Part shown: positions 8,976 through 16,082 of the stretch, one piece after another
Numbering within the stretch: position 1 is the first letter of the stretch
Layout of the letters: each line of letters starts with the position of its first letter
NCBI GenBank assembly: GCA_015179045.1
Contig: WHUZ01000274.1
Location: 1 to 16,168, forward strand
Direction of reading: 5' to 3'
Length of the DNA stretch: 16,168 nucleotides
DNA from: Kalaharituber pfeilii
Lineage: Eukaryota; Ascomycota; Pezizomycetes; Pezizales; Pezizaceae
Made by a program: the position numbers and the translations under genes
The notes under the pieces: model-generated
The model's input: the letters and a program-made list of their open reading frames with translations, nothing else
What the model was told of the DNA's origin: nothing
Database searches by the model: none

Positions 8976-9451
8976 GCACTTAAAGAATTCTGCGAATGAT
9001 ACCCTGATAAAGAAAAAGAAGCCGAATCAGGGCAATGAGGAAGAAAGAGAAAGAGAAGTTAGAAATGCAGTCAAGTTACCGACCTAGAGTGCAGATATAT
9101 CTGTCATAAAGGTATGGCATAGACCTAACCTATGAACTCAAGTTTGTATAGTATTAACACTTATTTTAGATACAAGCCAAGGTGTCAAACGGAAAAGTAT
9201 TCAAGGGTCAAGATACTACGAATATAGTAGTATGTCTTATAATAAATAGAGTACAGCTACCTTCAACGTCAAAGACTAAGTAGAAGACATAGCCTATAGT
9301 CAGGATATCATGGAATATTACCTTGAGTACAATCACGGCAATTAAGTTACTAAGGTCAAAGTAAGAGATCCACTGACGCTAAGCTGTATGGCTTATATTC
9401 TTTTAAGAAATTAAAGAATAATAGCTAACAGGCACTCGGGACGTGTGCTCT
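8976..9451. other. 3' untranslated part of element B
   Basis: Positions 8965-9060 may still read the basic end of pol (a CERYPDKEKEA-like stretch). From about 9070 the DNA is AT-rich and stop-dense in all frames, with no recognisable gene. A 7-bp inverted repeat, ATACTAC/GTAGTAT, lies at about 9211-9231. This is where a 3' UTR would be expected. Confidence 0.5.
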
Positions 9452-9463
9452 AAGAAGGGAAGT
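9452..9463 (+). other. probable polypurine tract of element B
   Basis: AAGAAGGGAAG is an uninterrupted purine run that ends three bases before the TGTTATAG start of the putative LTR. Composition and position suit a plus-strand primer site, though the short gap is not ideal. Confidence 0.45.
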
Positions 9464-9465
9464 TC

Positions 9466-10103
9466 TGTTATAGGCATAATCGTTCTCATGCTATAACACT
9501 ATCTTGTTTAAGTGTCGTCAAAAGGTACTACCAACTATAAAGCCTACCAGACAGAAGTTTAGCTAACCTGATACTAGTCAGGTCTATAGTGGTGGAACTT
9601 CTTCAGTTAAGAAGTAAGTAACTACTAAGATTAGTAATGTTAGTTACTAAGTCTTTCAGCAGCTCCTATTAGACTATTCGTTATACAATAACCTTTTCTT
9701 ATTTTCTTATATCATCAATCTTTGTATACGGATCGGAGTTATGATAGTATTTTTAGATAGAGACTTACATTAGAGGTTTCAAGTTCTTATATTTGTTGTT
9801 CTAGAATTTATTGTAAGAGTTGGTCAAAAAGAAAGGCTGTCACTTGGCTTTTTTCAGGCTTTGGCTTGATACTCAGAATCCATTCAAGCTGAATTTGTTA
9901 ACAGCTTTGAAAAACTACATTTTATATAAATAGAAGCCTGACCCACTAGAGTTAGAAGGGTAAGAACCCAGAACTCAACTCTAACAAATATAAAGCTTTC
10001 TTATTACCTTAACTACTTTCTTTTCTATGACTTATATTTAATTATATTTTACATTGCACTTAGTTATTTAGTAAACGGCTTACCCTCAATGTACTCTATA
10101 ACA
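9466..10103 (+). repeat. probable 3' LTR of element B
   Basis: The stretch begins TGTTATAG and ends CTATAACA, an exact 8-bp inverted terminal pair with TG...CA ends, 638 bp apart. It follows a purine run and the coding part of element B, and has a TATA box (9923-9929) about 180 bp from its end. There is no second copy in the window to prove it. A competing 3' end is a second CTATAACA at about 10294-10301. It could also be a solo LTR from another family. Confidence 0.55.
9923..9958 (+). promoter_or_regulatory. LTR B core promoter
   Basis: TATATAA at 9923-9929 is followed 28 bp later by GTTAGAAG at 9951-9958, a likely initiation region. Spacing and both motifs are identical to those in the LTR of element A, while the surrounding sequence differs. 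Confidence 0.55.
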
Positions 10104-10303
10104 GCATACTAGTAAGGAGATGAGATAGTAGTCACTCCGGTGTCATTAATTTATGAGAGGAGTCTGGTGGCTGGAGGAGCCCAACATAATAGGGGGTTGC
10201 TGGCAAGATATACTATACAGGTAACACCATGTTTTCAGGACAGAGCTCGCATGCGGGCTTGTAGGAAGTTCTGGGGTTGTGAGCAGCAACTACCTATAAC
10301 AGG

Positions 10304-10342
<39 letters not shown>

Positions 10343-10454
10343 TACAGTATACAAAGTGATATCTATTCAGTCAATTGATAAGTTTTATATTTTGTTCCAG
10401 TGAGTGCCTGAGTAGAAGTGAATCTTATCAATATTATTACAGATTATAATGTCC
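10104..10454. other. spacer with T30 homopolymer
   Basis: No gene is supported. The region contains 30 consecutive T (10305-10334) followed by six A. On the minus strand this reads as a poly(A) run, so a retroposed tail is possible, but I see no LINE or SINE body next to it. An 87-codon open stretch here is low in complexity and unconvincing. Confidence 0.6.
10305..10334. repeat. poly(T) tract, 30 bp
   Basis: Thirty uninterrupted T followed by AAAAAA. Could be slippage or the trace of a minus-strand poly(A) tail. Confidence 0.95.
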
Positions 10455-10725
10455 GCAGCTGTTGAGGGACAAACACTCTGAAATCCTGGTATGTGAGGTT
10501 TTTTCTTTAAGTTCTGGGCAGCACACTTTTTTTTATTGTTTTCCTAACCAAACAGTCCAACAAGCAAGCCAATGTTAGTGGGAGTACATAATAAAACTGG
10601 CAGTTGTTAAAGAACCAACACTTCGAAATCTTAGTATGTAAGCTTTTTGGGATATTTTTCTTCAATCTCTAGGTAGTATACTTTTTTTTATTGTTTTCTT
10701 AACCAAATAGTCCAACAGGTAAGCC
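10455..10725 (+). repeat. tandemly duplicated exon-intron unit (about 145-155 bp period)
   Basis: Copy 1 (10455-10599) and copy 2 (10600 to about 10725) align at an offset of 145, rising to 155 after a 10-bp indel inside the intron. Each copy has a GTATGT donor (10489 and 10634), a T-rich middle, a branch-like CTAAC or TTAAC and an AG acceptor (10555 and 10710), giving introns of 67 and 77 bp. Both acceptors are followed by TCCAACA. Splicing joins the same reading frame in both copies, giving parallel peptides around PTLRN and QQVSQ, with copy 1 broken by TGA and TAG. Differences in the exon parts are nearly all transitions. Confidence 0.7.
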
Positions 10726-10802
10726 AATATACTGTAATTCCCATTGTTGCCTACTATAGATTCGGATTTTGATTAGTAGATCAATGATAAGGACTATGTT
10801 GA

Positions 10803-11670
10803 AAGCTCCTCAAGAAGATTATACCAAGTACTCGGCGGATGCTATGTATGCAGGCGAATAATGCTCGAAAAGAAACTATTGTTTTGCTACTCTCTTTAGA
10901 TGAAACTCTCTCTAAGGCCGAAAGCGAACAAAGCAACAGCGAGGAGGCAGAAATCAGAGCAGATAACCTCAACCTTGACAGCCTACATGTAGGACTCTGA
11001 GACCTACCTAAGGAGCAAGATGATAAGGGCCTAAACGAAGAAGATAGAGGCACATCCTCTCTGAATTATGGAGATGTGAGTAGGGTTCTGGGGCCAAAAG
11101 ACCTTTACGCAGTACTCCATCGAGCCAAACTACGAGCCGGTGACATACAGAGCAGTCATGCTGCAGTGGCATTAGTCTTGCTAGACCTGATGACAGAGAA
11201 AATTAGGTAGGACTGAGGGCAGGATGGAAAACCACTTTCTTAATGTGCCACTGTGCTAAGTACCATGGATGCCAAAAGACAATATTCCCTTAACTATTGT
11301 GGCATAATTGGATACCCATATTGGCCACTGGTCACTCCTGCGGGTGATAAACTTTTCAGTTGAGTGATACTGTCACTGAAGTATTGGACACAACCATATT
11401 ACAGCACCCATGCCTACATCTATAGCTACTCACTAAAAGGTCACACGTTCTTTCTAGGATATGGAAATATTCAAATGAAATGGTTTATGATTTTCCCACC
11501 GAGAATATCTACAAGGCAGCAAGCGACTCAGACGGGTGAGCAAGTGGAAGATGCAATGGAGCATTCCTCAGTTCCTAGAGAGATTGCAAATAATATCGCT
11601 GCCTATATCCTTACTGTTTTCAACCTGTCAACATTGGTAGGATGTGGAGTTCCTCCAAACTTTTTATTGG
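10803..11670 (+). pseudogene. degenerate cellular-type gene, first long exon
   Basis: One frame runs from 10803 to a splice donor at 11671, with only five nonsense codons (10998 TGA, 11208 TAG, 11214 TGA, 11241 TAA, 11361 TGA) in about 289 codons. Each can be explained by a C-to-T or G-to-A change. The peptide is not retroelement-like: an acidic region (ETLSKAESEQSNSEEAE), a helix-like DLYAVLHRAKLRAGDI, then a part containing GHTFFLGYGNIQMKW, PREIANNIAAYILTVF and GCGVPPNFLLG. From memory, and weakly, the last part resembles the C-terminal extension of some large fungal class V (GH18) chitinase-like secreted proteins of the killer-toxin-like group. I treat it as an unidentified host gene. No start codon could be fixed. 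Confidence 0.6.
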
Positions 11671-11765
11671 GTAAGTAGTCTATCTATTTCGATGAAGATG
11701 GAGTGTTACGGTTTATTATTAGAGATACCTTTTAATATTAAAACTGAATTTACAACTACTTTTAG
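11671..11765 (+). other. spliceosomal intron in the degenerate gene
   Basis: GTAAGT donor at 11671, TTTTAG acceptor ending at 11765, length 95 bp, phase 1. Joining the exons restores a Gly codon and gives continuous LLG-GNGTMALNAKQ, which strongly supports the intron. The in-frame TAG at 11676 lies inside it. Confidence 0.75.
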
Positions 11766-12183
11766 GAGGCAACGGTACTATGGCTCTTAATGCAAAGCAA
11801 TAGGTGGTTTTTCAGGAACAGTTTATTAAGAATTGGGCTACCACATTTGAACGTGGAACAGGATTATTTTATGATTACAATGTGCTAATATTTGAGGTTA
11901 GTTGCTAACTTTCAACTTGTAGAAAATACTAAATCTCAGCAATGGACAGGTGTACGATTTTGGAGTAGATGCTAGGATTGACAACACATTAGATCTCTGC
12001 CAAAATTTAGGATCAGAGTTGGAGTGTCAGTTTGATCTGGCAAACGCAGCCATGAGGTCAATTGCCATTGCTATTAATGTGATTGGAGCAATCAAAACAA
12101 GCTTCAGACTAGCAGATGAAGATGATGATCCTCAAGAAGTCATAAGATTGATATAGTAGTAGAGGTGGAGCAAGAATGCAAGT
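11766..12183 (+). pseudogene. degenerate cellular-type gene, second exon block
   Basis: After the 11671-11765 intron the frame gives NGTMALNAKQ, a TAG at 11801 (expected Gln), FQEQFIKNWATTFERGTG and LFYDYNVLIFE up to 11896. A GTTAGT with CTAAC and TTGTAG follows at 11897-11922, but at 26 bp it is too short for an intron, so a deletion is likely. The next frame (from 11923, clear from 11950) reads VYDFGVDARIDNTLDLCQNL, ECQFDLANAAMRSIAIAINV and LADEDDDPQEVIRLI, then three TAG in a row at about 12156. The helix with paired Cys and the acidic LADEDDDP turn are the parts that most recall the tails of class V chitinase-like proteins; this is a memory-based impression, not an alignment. Confidence 0.55.
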
Positions 12184-12880
12184 ATGGCTTTTTGGCTGAC
12201 AGAGACACAATTGTGCGATAATGGAGGACTAGGCATGACCGCAAGCATGTTCGGTTTTTTCCAACATGCTGGCAATAAGAATTTGAACGCATTCAGAGTC
12301 CAAAACCACCTAATAAATTCTTACAAAGATATGAGAAGATTAATGATAAACTTTAGGAGGAGAATGGGTTGGAGGATGTTATTTTTCCAGGAAAATATTA
12401 GTTATACAGCTGCATAAAGCAATGTTTTCGGCATACTCTGGAGGCTTTCGAGTTGGGTAAACATTACTATACAGCAGCTATATGCATACCAAAAAAAGGT
12501 AACTGCTTGGACTCTTCTCTGCTTGCTTGGTATTCAAGTACAATATTTTACAGAGTTCACTCAATACTAATCCAAAGAACTTTCAGGAGTGAAGGAGAAT
12601 CAACTACAAAAACAGTGAAGACTTTGGTCGCGGATTTTGAAAGGCACACATACCCAACCTGTGACAATTGCTGCAAACAAAATTCTAGAAACTATTTCAG
12701 GTGATAATACTGGCTTCAGATATGAATTTATCGTGCATTATGATTTTAGAGTCCTGAAGACAGAAAATAGGACCTTTACCTATATTGTCAAAAATACAGT
12801 CGAGGAATTACTCATGTGATGGAGTGAGGATAATGGATATGCAATGTATAATAAGCTATATATATTTCACTCAAAAGTAA
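12184..12880 (+). pseudogene. degenerate cellular-type gene, third exon block
   Basis: Coding-like pieces continue in changing frames. 12184-12416 is open and contains FWLTETQLCDNGGLGM. A second frame from about 12310 to 12500 gives LEDVIFPGKY and CIKQCFRHTLEAFELGKHYY with two TAG. A possible intron starts at GTAACT near 12500 and ends near 12589 (TTTCAG). 12637-12819 is open and reads TIAANKILETISGDNTGFRY and ENRTFTYIVKNTVEELLM, continuing past a TGA to a GTAAGT donor at about 12877. Which pieces belong to one protein is uncertain. No family recognised for this part. Confidence 0.4.
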
Positions 12881-13061
12881 GTTATTACAGTTTTTGGTTT
12901 TGTGCGGAATGCCCAATAGTAGGAAATCTATAGTTTTTAGTTGTATACGAAATGAAAAGTTGTGACTTGACTAGGCCAATTGCCTTTATACAATTTAGAC
13001 ATATAATTGCATTGAGGATTCATAGCTAATAGAATATATTAGACATATCTAGATTATTTAG

Positions 13062-13160
13062 TGACAGTAGCTGGAGCAACAGAATGTGTTATGAATGAAT
13101 ATAAAACCCAATATGTTGTGGGTGGAGAATATAGGTTAACAATTGTACAAGGTGAAGTAA
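13062..13160 (+). pseudogene. isolated small exon
   Basis: Between a TTTAG acceptor at about 13061 and a GTAAGTAAG donor at about 13155 lies an uninterrupted frame with VTVAGATECVMNEYKTQYVV and GGEYRLTIVQGE. The bracketing splice signals suggest an exon of the same or a neighbouring gene. No homology recognised. Confidence 0.4.
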
Positions 13161-13301
13161 GTAAGTAGAGGCTTGCACTTGAAGTATATTTATTAGGCAT
13201 ATTAGACCTAGCTAATATTTAGTATAGTGGAACAATACCATATTGGAACATCATTCCTAATAGAGGTCTATCTGCTGTGAACTGTTGGAGTTTATTGATG
13301 A

Positions 13302-13514
13302 CAATATACTAGACTCAATGAGGTAGAACTATATAACCTAGTAGCTCTTCACTTAAGAGCAACTACATGGATCCACGTATTAGAACAAGGGGATATAGCT
13401 GCAGTTATAGAAGATATCTTAGAGGCACAAGGGAGTTGGGTTGAGGAGGCAATAAAAAATTGCCATGATCACTCTTATGACATATATGATAAACAAATGT
13501 CAAGATTTCTATAA
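13302..13514 (+). pseudogene. 3' exon-like frame running into the LTR of element C
   Basis: An uninterrupted 70-codon frame, QYTRLNEVELYNLVALHLRA through EQGDIAAVIEDILEAQGSWV to IYDKQMSRFL, ends at TAA 13512-13514. It is predicted to be helical and acidic and is unlike its AT-rich, stop-dense surroundings. It has no start codon and a TGA lies just upstream (13299), so it is probably a downstream exon. Its last five or six codons lie inside the putative LTR (from 13498), which suggests that the insertion of element C truncated the gene. Confidence 0.45.
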
Positions 13515-14113
13515 CGAACCAATCTCCACCATGGCCGAAATACTCCTCCCGCACGTGACATGCGAGACCCGAGGCCCCAAGACCTTGCCACAGCCTGAAC
13601 TCCTGCCGAGCCGCCATGTAGTGGCAGTACCTGAAAGCTCTGACCCTCATTGCCCGCCCTGAGTCCTTACGCACAGCAGCCACTTGCATCCCGGTCGCTG
13701 CACGTATGTTCTTACATATTCCCTGCCACAGCCCGAACTTCTACCGAGCCGCCGTGTAGCGGTAGTACCTAAAAGCTCTGACCCTCGCCGCCCACCCCAA
13801 GTCCTTACATACAGCAGCTGCTTGTATCCCAGTTGCTGCCCGTATATTCCTGCATATTCTCTTGCATCCATGATTCACCCAGAATGTTCTCCTGCATTAG
13901 CTCGAAGTTTCTCCCGCACTAGTTTGATTCTCCTATATTTAGAATATTCTTCTGCCAAGTTTTCGTGCTCATTTGATTCTCTAGAATGTTTTTCCGCCAA
14001 GGTCCTGAGCTCTCCATAAAGGAGGCTCATCCCCACTTCCCTCTCTGCTTCTTACGTAACAACTTGTATCCACTCTTAGGCTGTACGTAACTCTGCATAC
14101 ATCTCTCTCTACA
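13498..14113 (+). repeat. probable 5' LTR of element C
   Basis: The stretch starts TGTCAAG and ends CTCTACA. The next bases, TGATATAGTGCC, could be a decayed primer-binding site (TGG to TGA). A weak TATA-like CCATAAAGG lies near 14014-14022. Upstream DNA is AT-rich and unlike it, with a composition change at 13498. Terminal inverted repeats are short and imperfect and no second LTR is in the window, so the limits are tentative. Confidence 0.4.
13583..13858 (+). repeat. 138-bp direct tandem duplication inside LTR C
   Basis: Copy 1 (13583-13720) and copy 2 (13721-13858) align without gaps over 138 bp, with 113 identities (82%). Of 25 differences, 24 are transitions and one is a transversion. 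Many are CA/TA or TG/TA pairs, others CG/TG or CG/CA. This is the expected trace of repeat-directed cytosine deamination. Confidence 0.92.
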
Positions 14114-14246
14114 TGATATAGTGCCGACTGTCTCTACCCACCGTGAACCCCACTACCTCTCTGGTACCCACTGCCTACTCTGTATCTCGACTCCAACCCT
14201 GACCCATTCTTTATACTTTGTTATATCGCACCACTTGGTCGCCGCT

Positions 14247-15451
14247 ATGTCTGGAACCCCAGGAATCACCAGCAACTCAACCAGTAACCCCCTCGACACA
14301 GCAGCACAAATCGTGACTACCTGGAGAGCCCTGTGCATCACTATCACTACCACTTTTCTGGTCCCTAACGACTTCCCAACTATTCCCGTTGGTACTCCTG
14401 AAGAGTTTGTAACCTACATCTACTCAGCTCATGGTAGTGGAGTGATTTCAGCAATCCAAGGAGTTGTAGCAAACTTCAATATACCTGAGCACGGCACCAC
14501 TAAGATGGCCGAAACCCTGTAGAAGTACTATTACCAAGGGTTCTGTTACGGCGTCCAGCAATGACTCAATGCCATCTTAGCACAAACCATAACTCAGGGA
14601 AGTACCCAAGTAACAGAAAGTTCCAAGGCCCCAAAAGTTACAGACCCAGCCCAATTTAATGGAACTAGAGAGAGGTTTAAGGAGTTTGTCACTCAGTTAT
14701 ACCTCGTCTTCAATGCTGACCCATCCCACTATGATAGTGACACCAAGAAACTCTCCTACGATGCCTCCTACCTGTCCGGAAATGCCAGGCAATGGTTCTA
14801 ACCCCACTTCAATAAAAGTACAAAACAAGTCACCTTCATAGACTATACTACCTTTGTTGCCGCTTTGAGAGCTGCCTTTGATGATCCTGATGCCAGAACG
14901 ACTGCCGAAAGGAAACTAAAAGCCCTTAAGCAAGACAATGACAATTGTTCCACCTACTATGTGAAATTTGCCCTCCTGGCCATGACTCTTGGATATGATG
15001 ACCAAATAAAAATCGACTTTTTCTGAAATGGGCTCCGGTTCCAGGTCAAGAACCACCTCATTAGCGTCCTCAATGAGCTGACCAACTTTGACGCTTTATC
15101 AGGCTATATATAGGTATCGATAATAAGGACAGAGTCTTACACGCCTCCACCCCTGCCTCTATCACCAAACCCACTACCCCTCACCCTTCACAGGCCCCCG
15201 GAGGAACTGTCCTAATGGACCTCTCAGCAACTCAAACCCAAATCAGCTAGAGGCGAGGACCTCTCTTAGATGAAGAAAAAAAGAGGTGACAGGAAAATAA
15301 TTTGTATATGTACTATAGACAACCGAGGCATTGAACCACCAATTGCCTTCTTCGAGGAAGAACCCAAATGATCAGAACCGCTAACACTGAAATTTCTGGT
15401 CCCTCTGCCAACGCTACCCCCCTCCACGTTACCTCTGAGCTAAAAAACTAG
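14247..15451 (+). pseudogene. gag of element C
   Basis: The start is the ATG at 14247 (MSGTPGITSNSTSNPLDTAA), the first Met followed by a hydrophilic Gag-like N-terminus. The same frame is open further upstream, but that part looks like leader. The capsid domain is clear: KVTDPAQFNGTRERFKEFVT, a DASYLSGNARQWF motif, FVAALRAAFDDPDARTTAER, and KALKQDNDNCSTYYVKFALL, typical of the retrotransposon Gag family. Stops: 14520, 14562, 14799, 15024 and 15111 in the first frame, then 15248, 15287 and 15332 after a one-base loss near 15112. The nucleocapsid keeps C-x2-C-x4-H-x4-C spacing (15305-15346), but both leading Cys are Tyr. The frame ends at TAG 15449-15451, right after AAAAAAC. Confidence 0.88.
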
Positions 15452-15492
15452 TACCCTCTTCAGTATATGATAGCCATCTGAAGAGTGCTAGT
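15442..15492 (+). promoter_or_regulatory. candidate -1 programmed ribosomal frameshift site (gag-pol)
   Basis: The heptamer A AAA AAC (15442-15448) is in the gag frame as X XXY YYZ and is followed at once by the gag stop TAG. After a 7-nt spacer comes a perfect 8-bp stem CTCTTCAG/CTGAAGAG (15456-15463 with 15478-15485, 14-nt loop), and an outer ACTAG/CTAGT pairing (15447-15451 with 15488-15492). A -1 shift leads directly into the open protease frame. All elements of a classical -1 site are present; function is inferred. Confidence 0.6.
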
Positions 15493-15513
15493 ATATTACC
15501 TAGTGCTATCTAC

Positions 15514-15625
15514 TCTGAACCTGTCCCTGCTTCTGCTTTTGTTTCTGCTTCTGCCATTGTTTCTACTTCTGCCTCTGCTCCTGCTTCGTGTTCTGTCTCT
15601 GGCTTGTCCCCTGCTTCTACTTTAT
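15514..15625 (+). repeat. imperfect TCTGCT-type low-complexity stretch
   Basis: Repeated TCTGCT, TCTGCC and CCTGCT hexamers encode a Ser-Ala-Pro-Val linker between nucleocapsid and protease of element C. Cryptic simple repeat, probably grown by slippage. Confidence 0.7.
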
Positions 15626-16082
15626 GTTCTGTTAATCGTTTTTGTGTTTTGGAGGAAGTACTAATGGAAGGAACTGGTAATGAGGAATTGGGAATATCAA
15701 GAAAGGCTAGAAAAAGAAGGAATAAGAAGAATCACTTTCGTCATTACATTTCATCTATTTCTATTTCCAGAGACCTAAGAGGAAAAGACTCTTTGATTCT
15801 GTCCTGTGTTATCAATGATTCTATCAAATCTATCTGTATAATAGACTCGGGAGCTACCTCCCAGTTTATTAACCAAGACCTTACTATAACTCTGAACCTG
15901 CCTATGACCCTGAAACCTAGACCCGAGAAGCTAATGATAGTAGATAGACGAGCCTCTATCACCAGAGATATCACACATACCTGCACCCTGAAGCTAGCCA
16001 TAGACCAATATGAAGAAGAACTTACTTTCCAGGTAACTAAGCTGGGAGGATGGAACATGATCTTAGTAGGACCTAGCTATAG

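Larger units (their letters stand above)
4551..10103 (+). mobile_element. Element B: degenerate Ty3/gypsy chromovirus
   Basis: Gag with CCHC knuckle, protease, RT, RNase H, integrase, GPY/F tail and a chromodomain occur in order on the plus strand, followed by a purine-rich run and a probable 3' LTR. A chromodomain after integrase defines chromoviruses, which are common in fungi (MAGGY, Pyggy and Skippy are known relatives). The coding part is about 4.3 kb, close to full length. It carries roughly a dozen nonsense codons and several single-base frameshifts, so it is dead. No 5' LTR is visible: the gag region starts only about 140-200 bp after the end of the LTR of element A, which has a different sequence from the LTR at 9466-10103. 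Confidence 0.9.

Noticed and set aside
10294..10301. Alternative 3' end of LTR B at the second CTATAACA
   Set aside because: Possible, but the first octamer at 10096-10103 gives a more usual distance from the TATA box and avoids including spacer sequence next to the T30 tract; kept as an alternative only.
10305..10340. Poly(A) tail of a LINE or SINE on the minus strand
   Set aside because: No RT, Pol III promoter boxes or target-site duplication could be seen next to it, so the homopolymer alone is not enough.
10140..10403. 87-codon frame containing a run of Phe
   Set aside because: The Phe run comes from the T30 homopolymer; the rest has no recognisable features.
13583..13858. CRISPR-like or satellite array
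   Set aside because: Only two directly adjacent copies of 138 bp without spacers; a simple tandem duplication in a eukaryotic LTR context.
13647..14019. Open frames on both strands over the 138-bp tandem repeat, with repeated peptide units
   Set aside because: The internal peptide repeat follows from the DNA duplication within an LTR-like region; no start context, splice support or domain.
15744..16058. 104-codon minus-strand frame
   Set aside because: Exact antisense of the protease of element C, which has clear catalytic and closing motifs on the plus strand.
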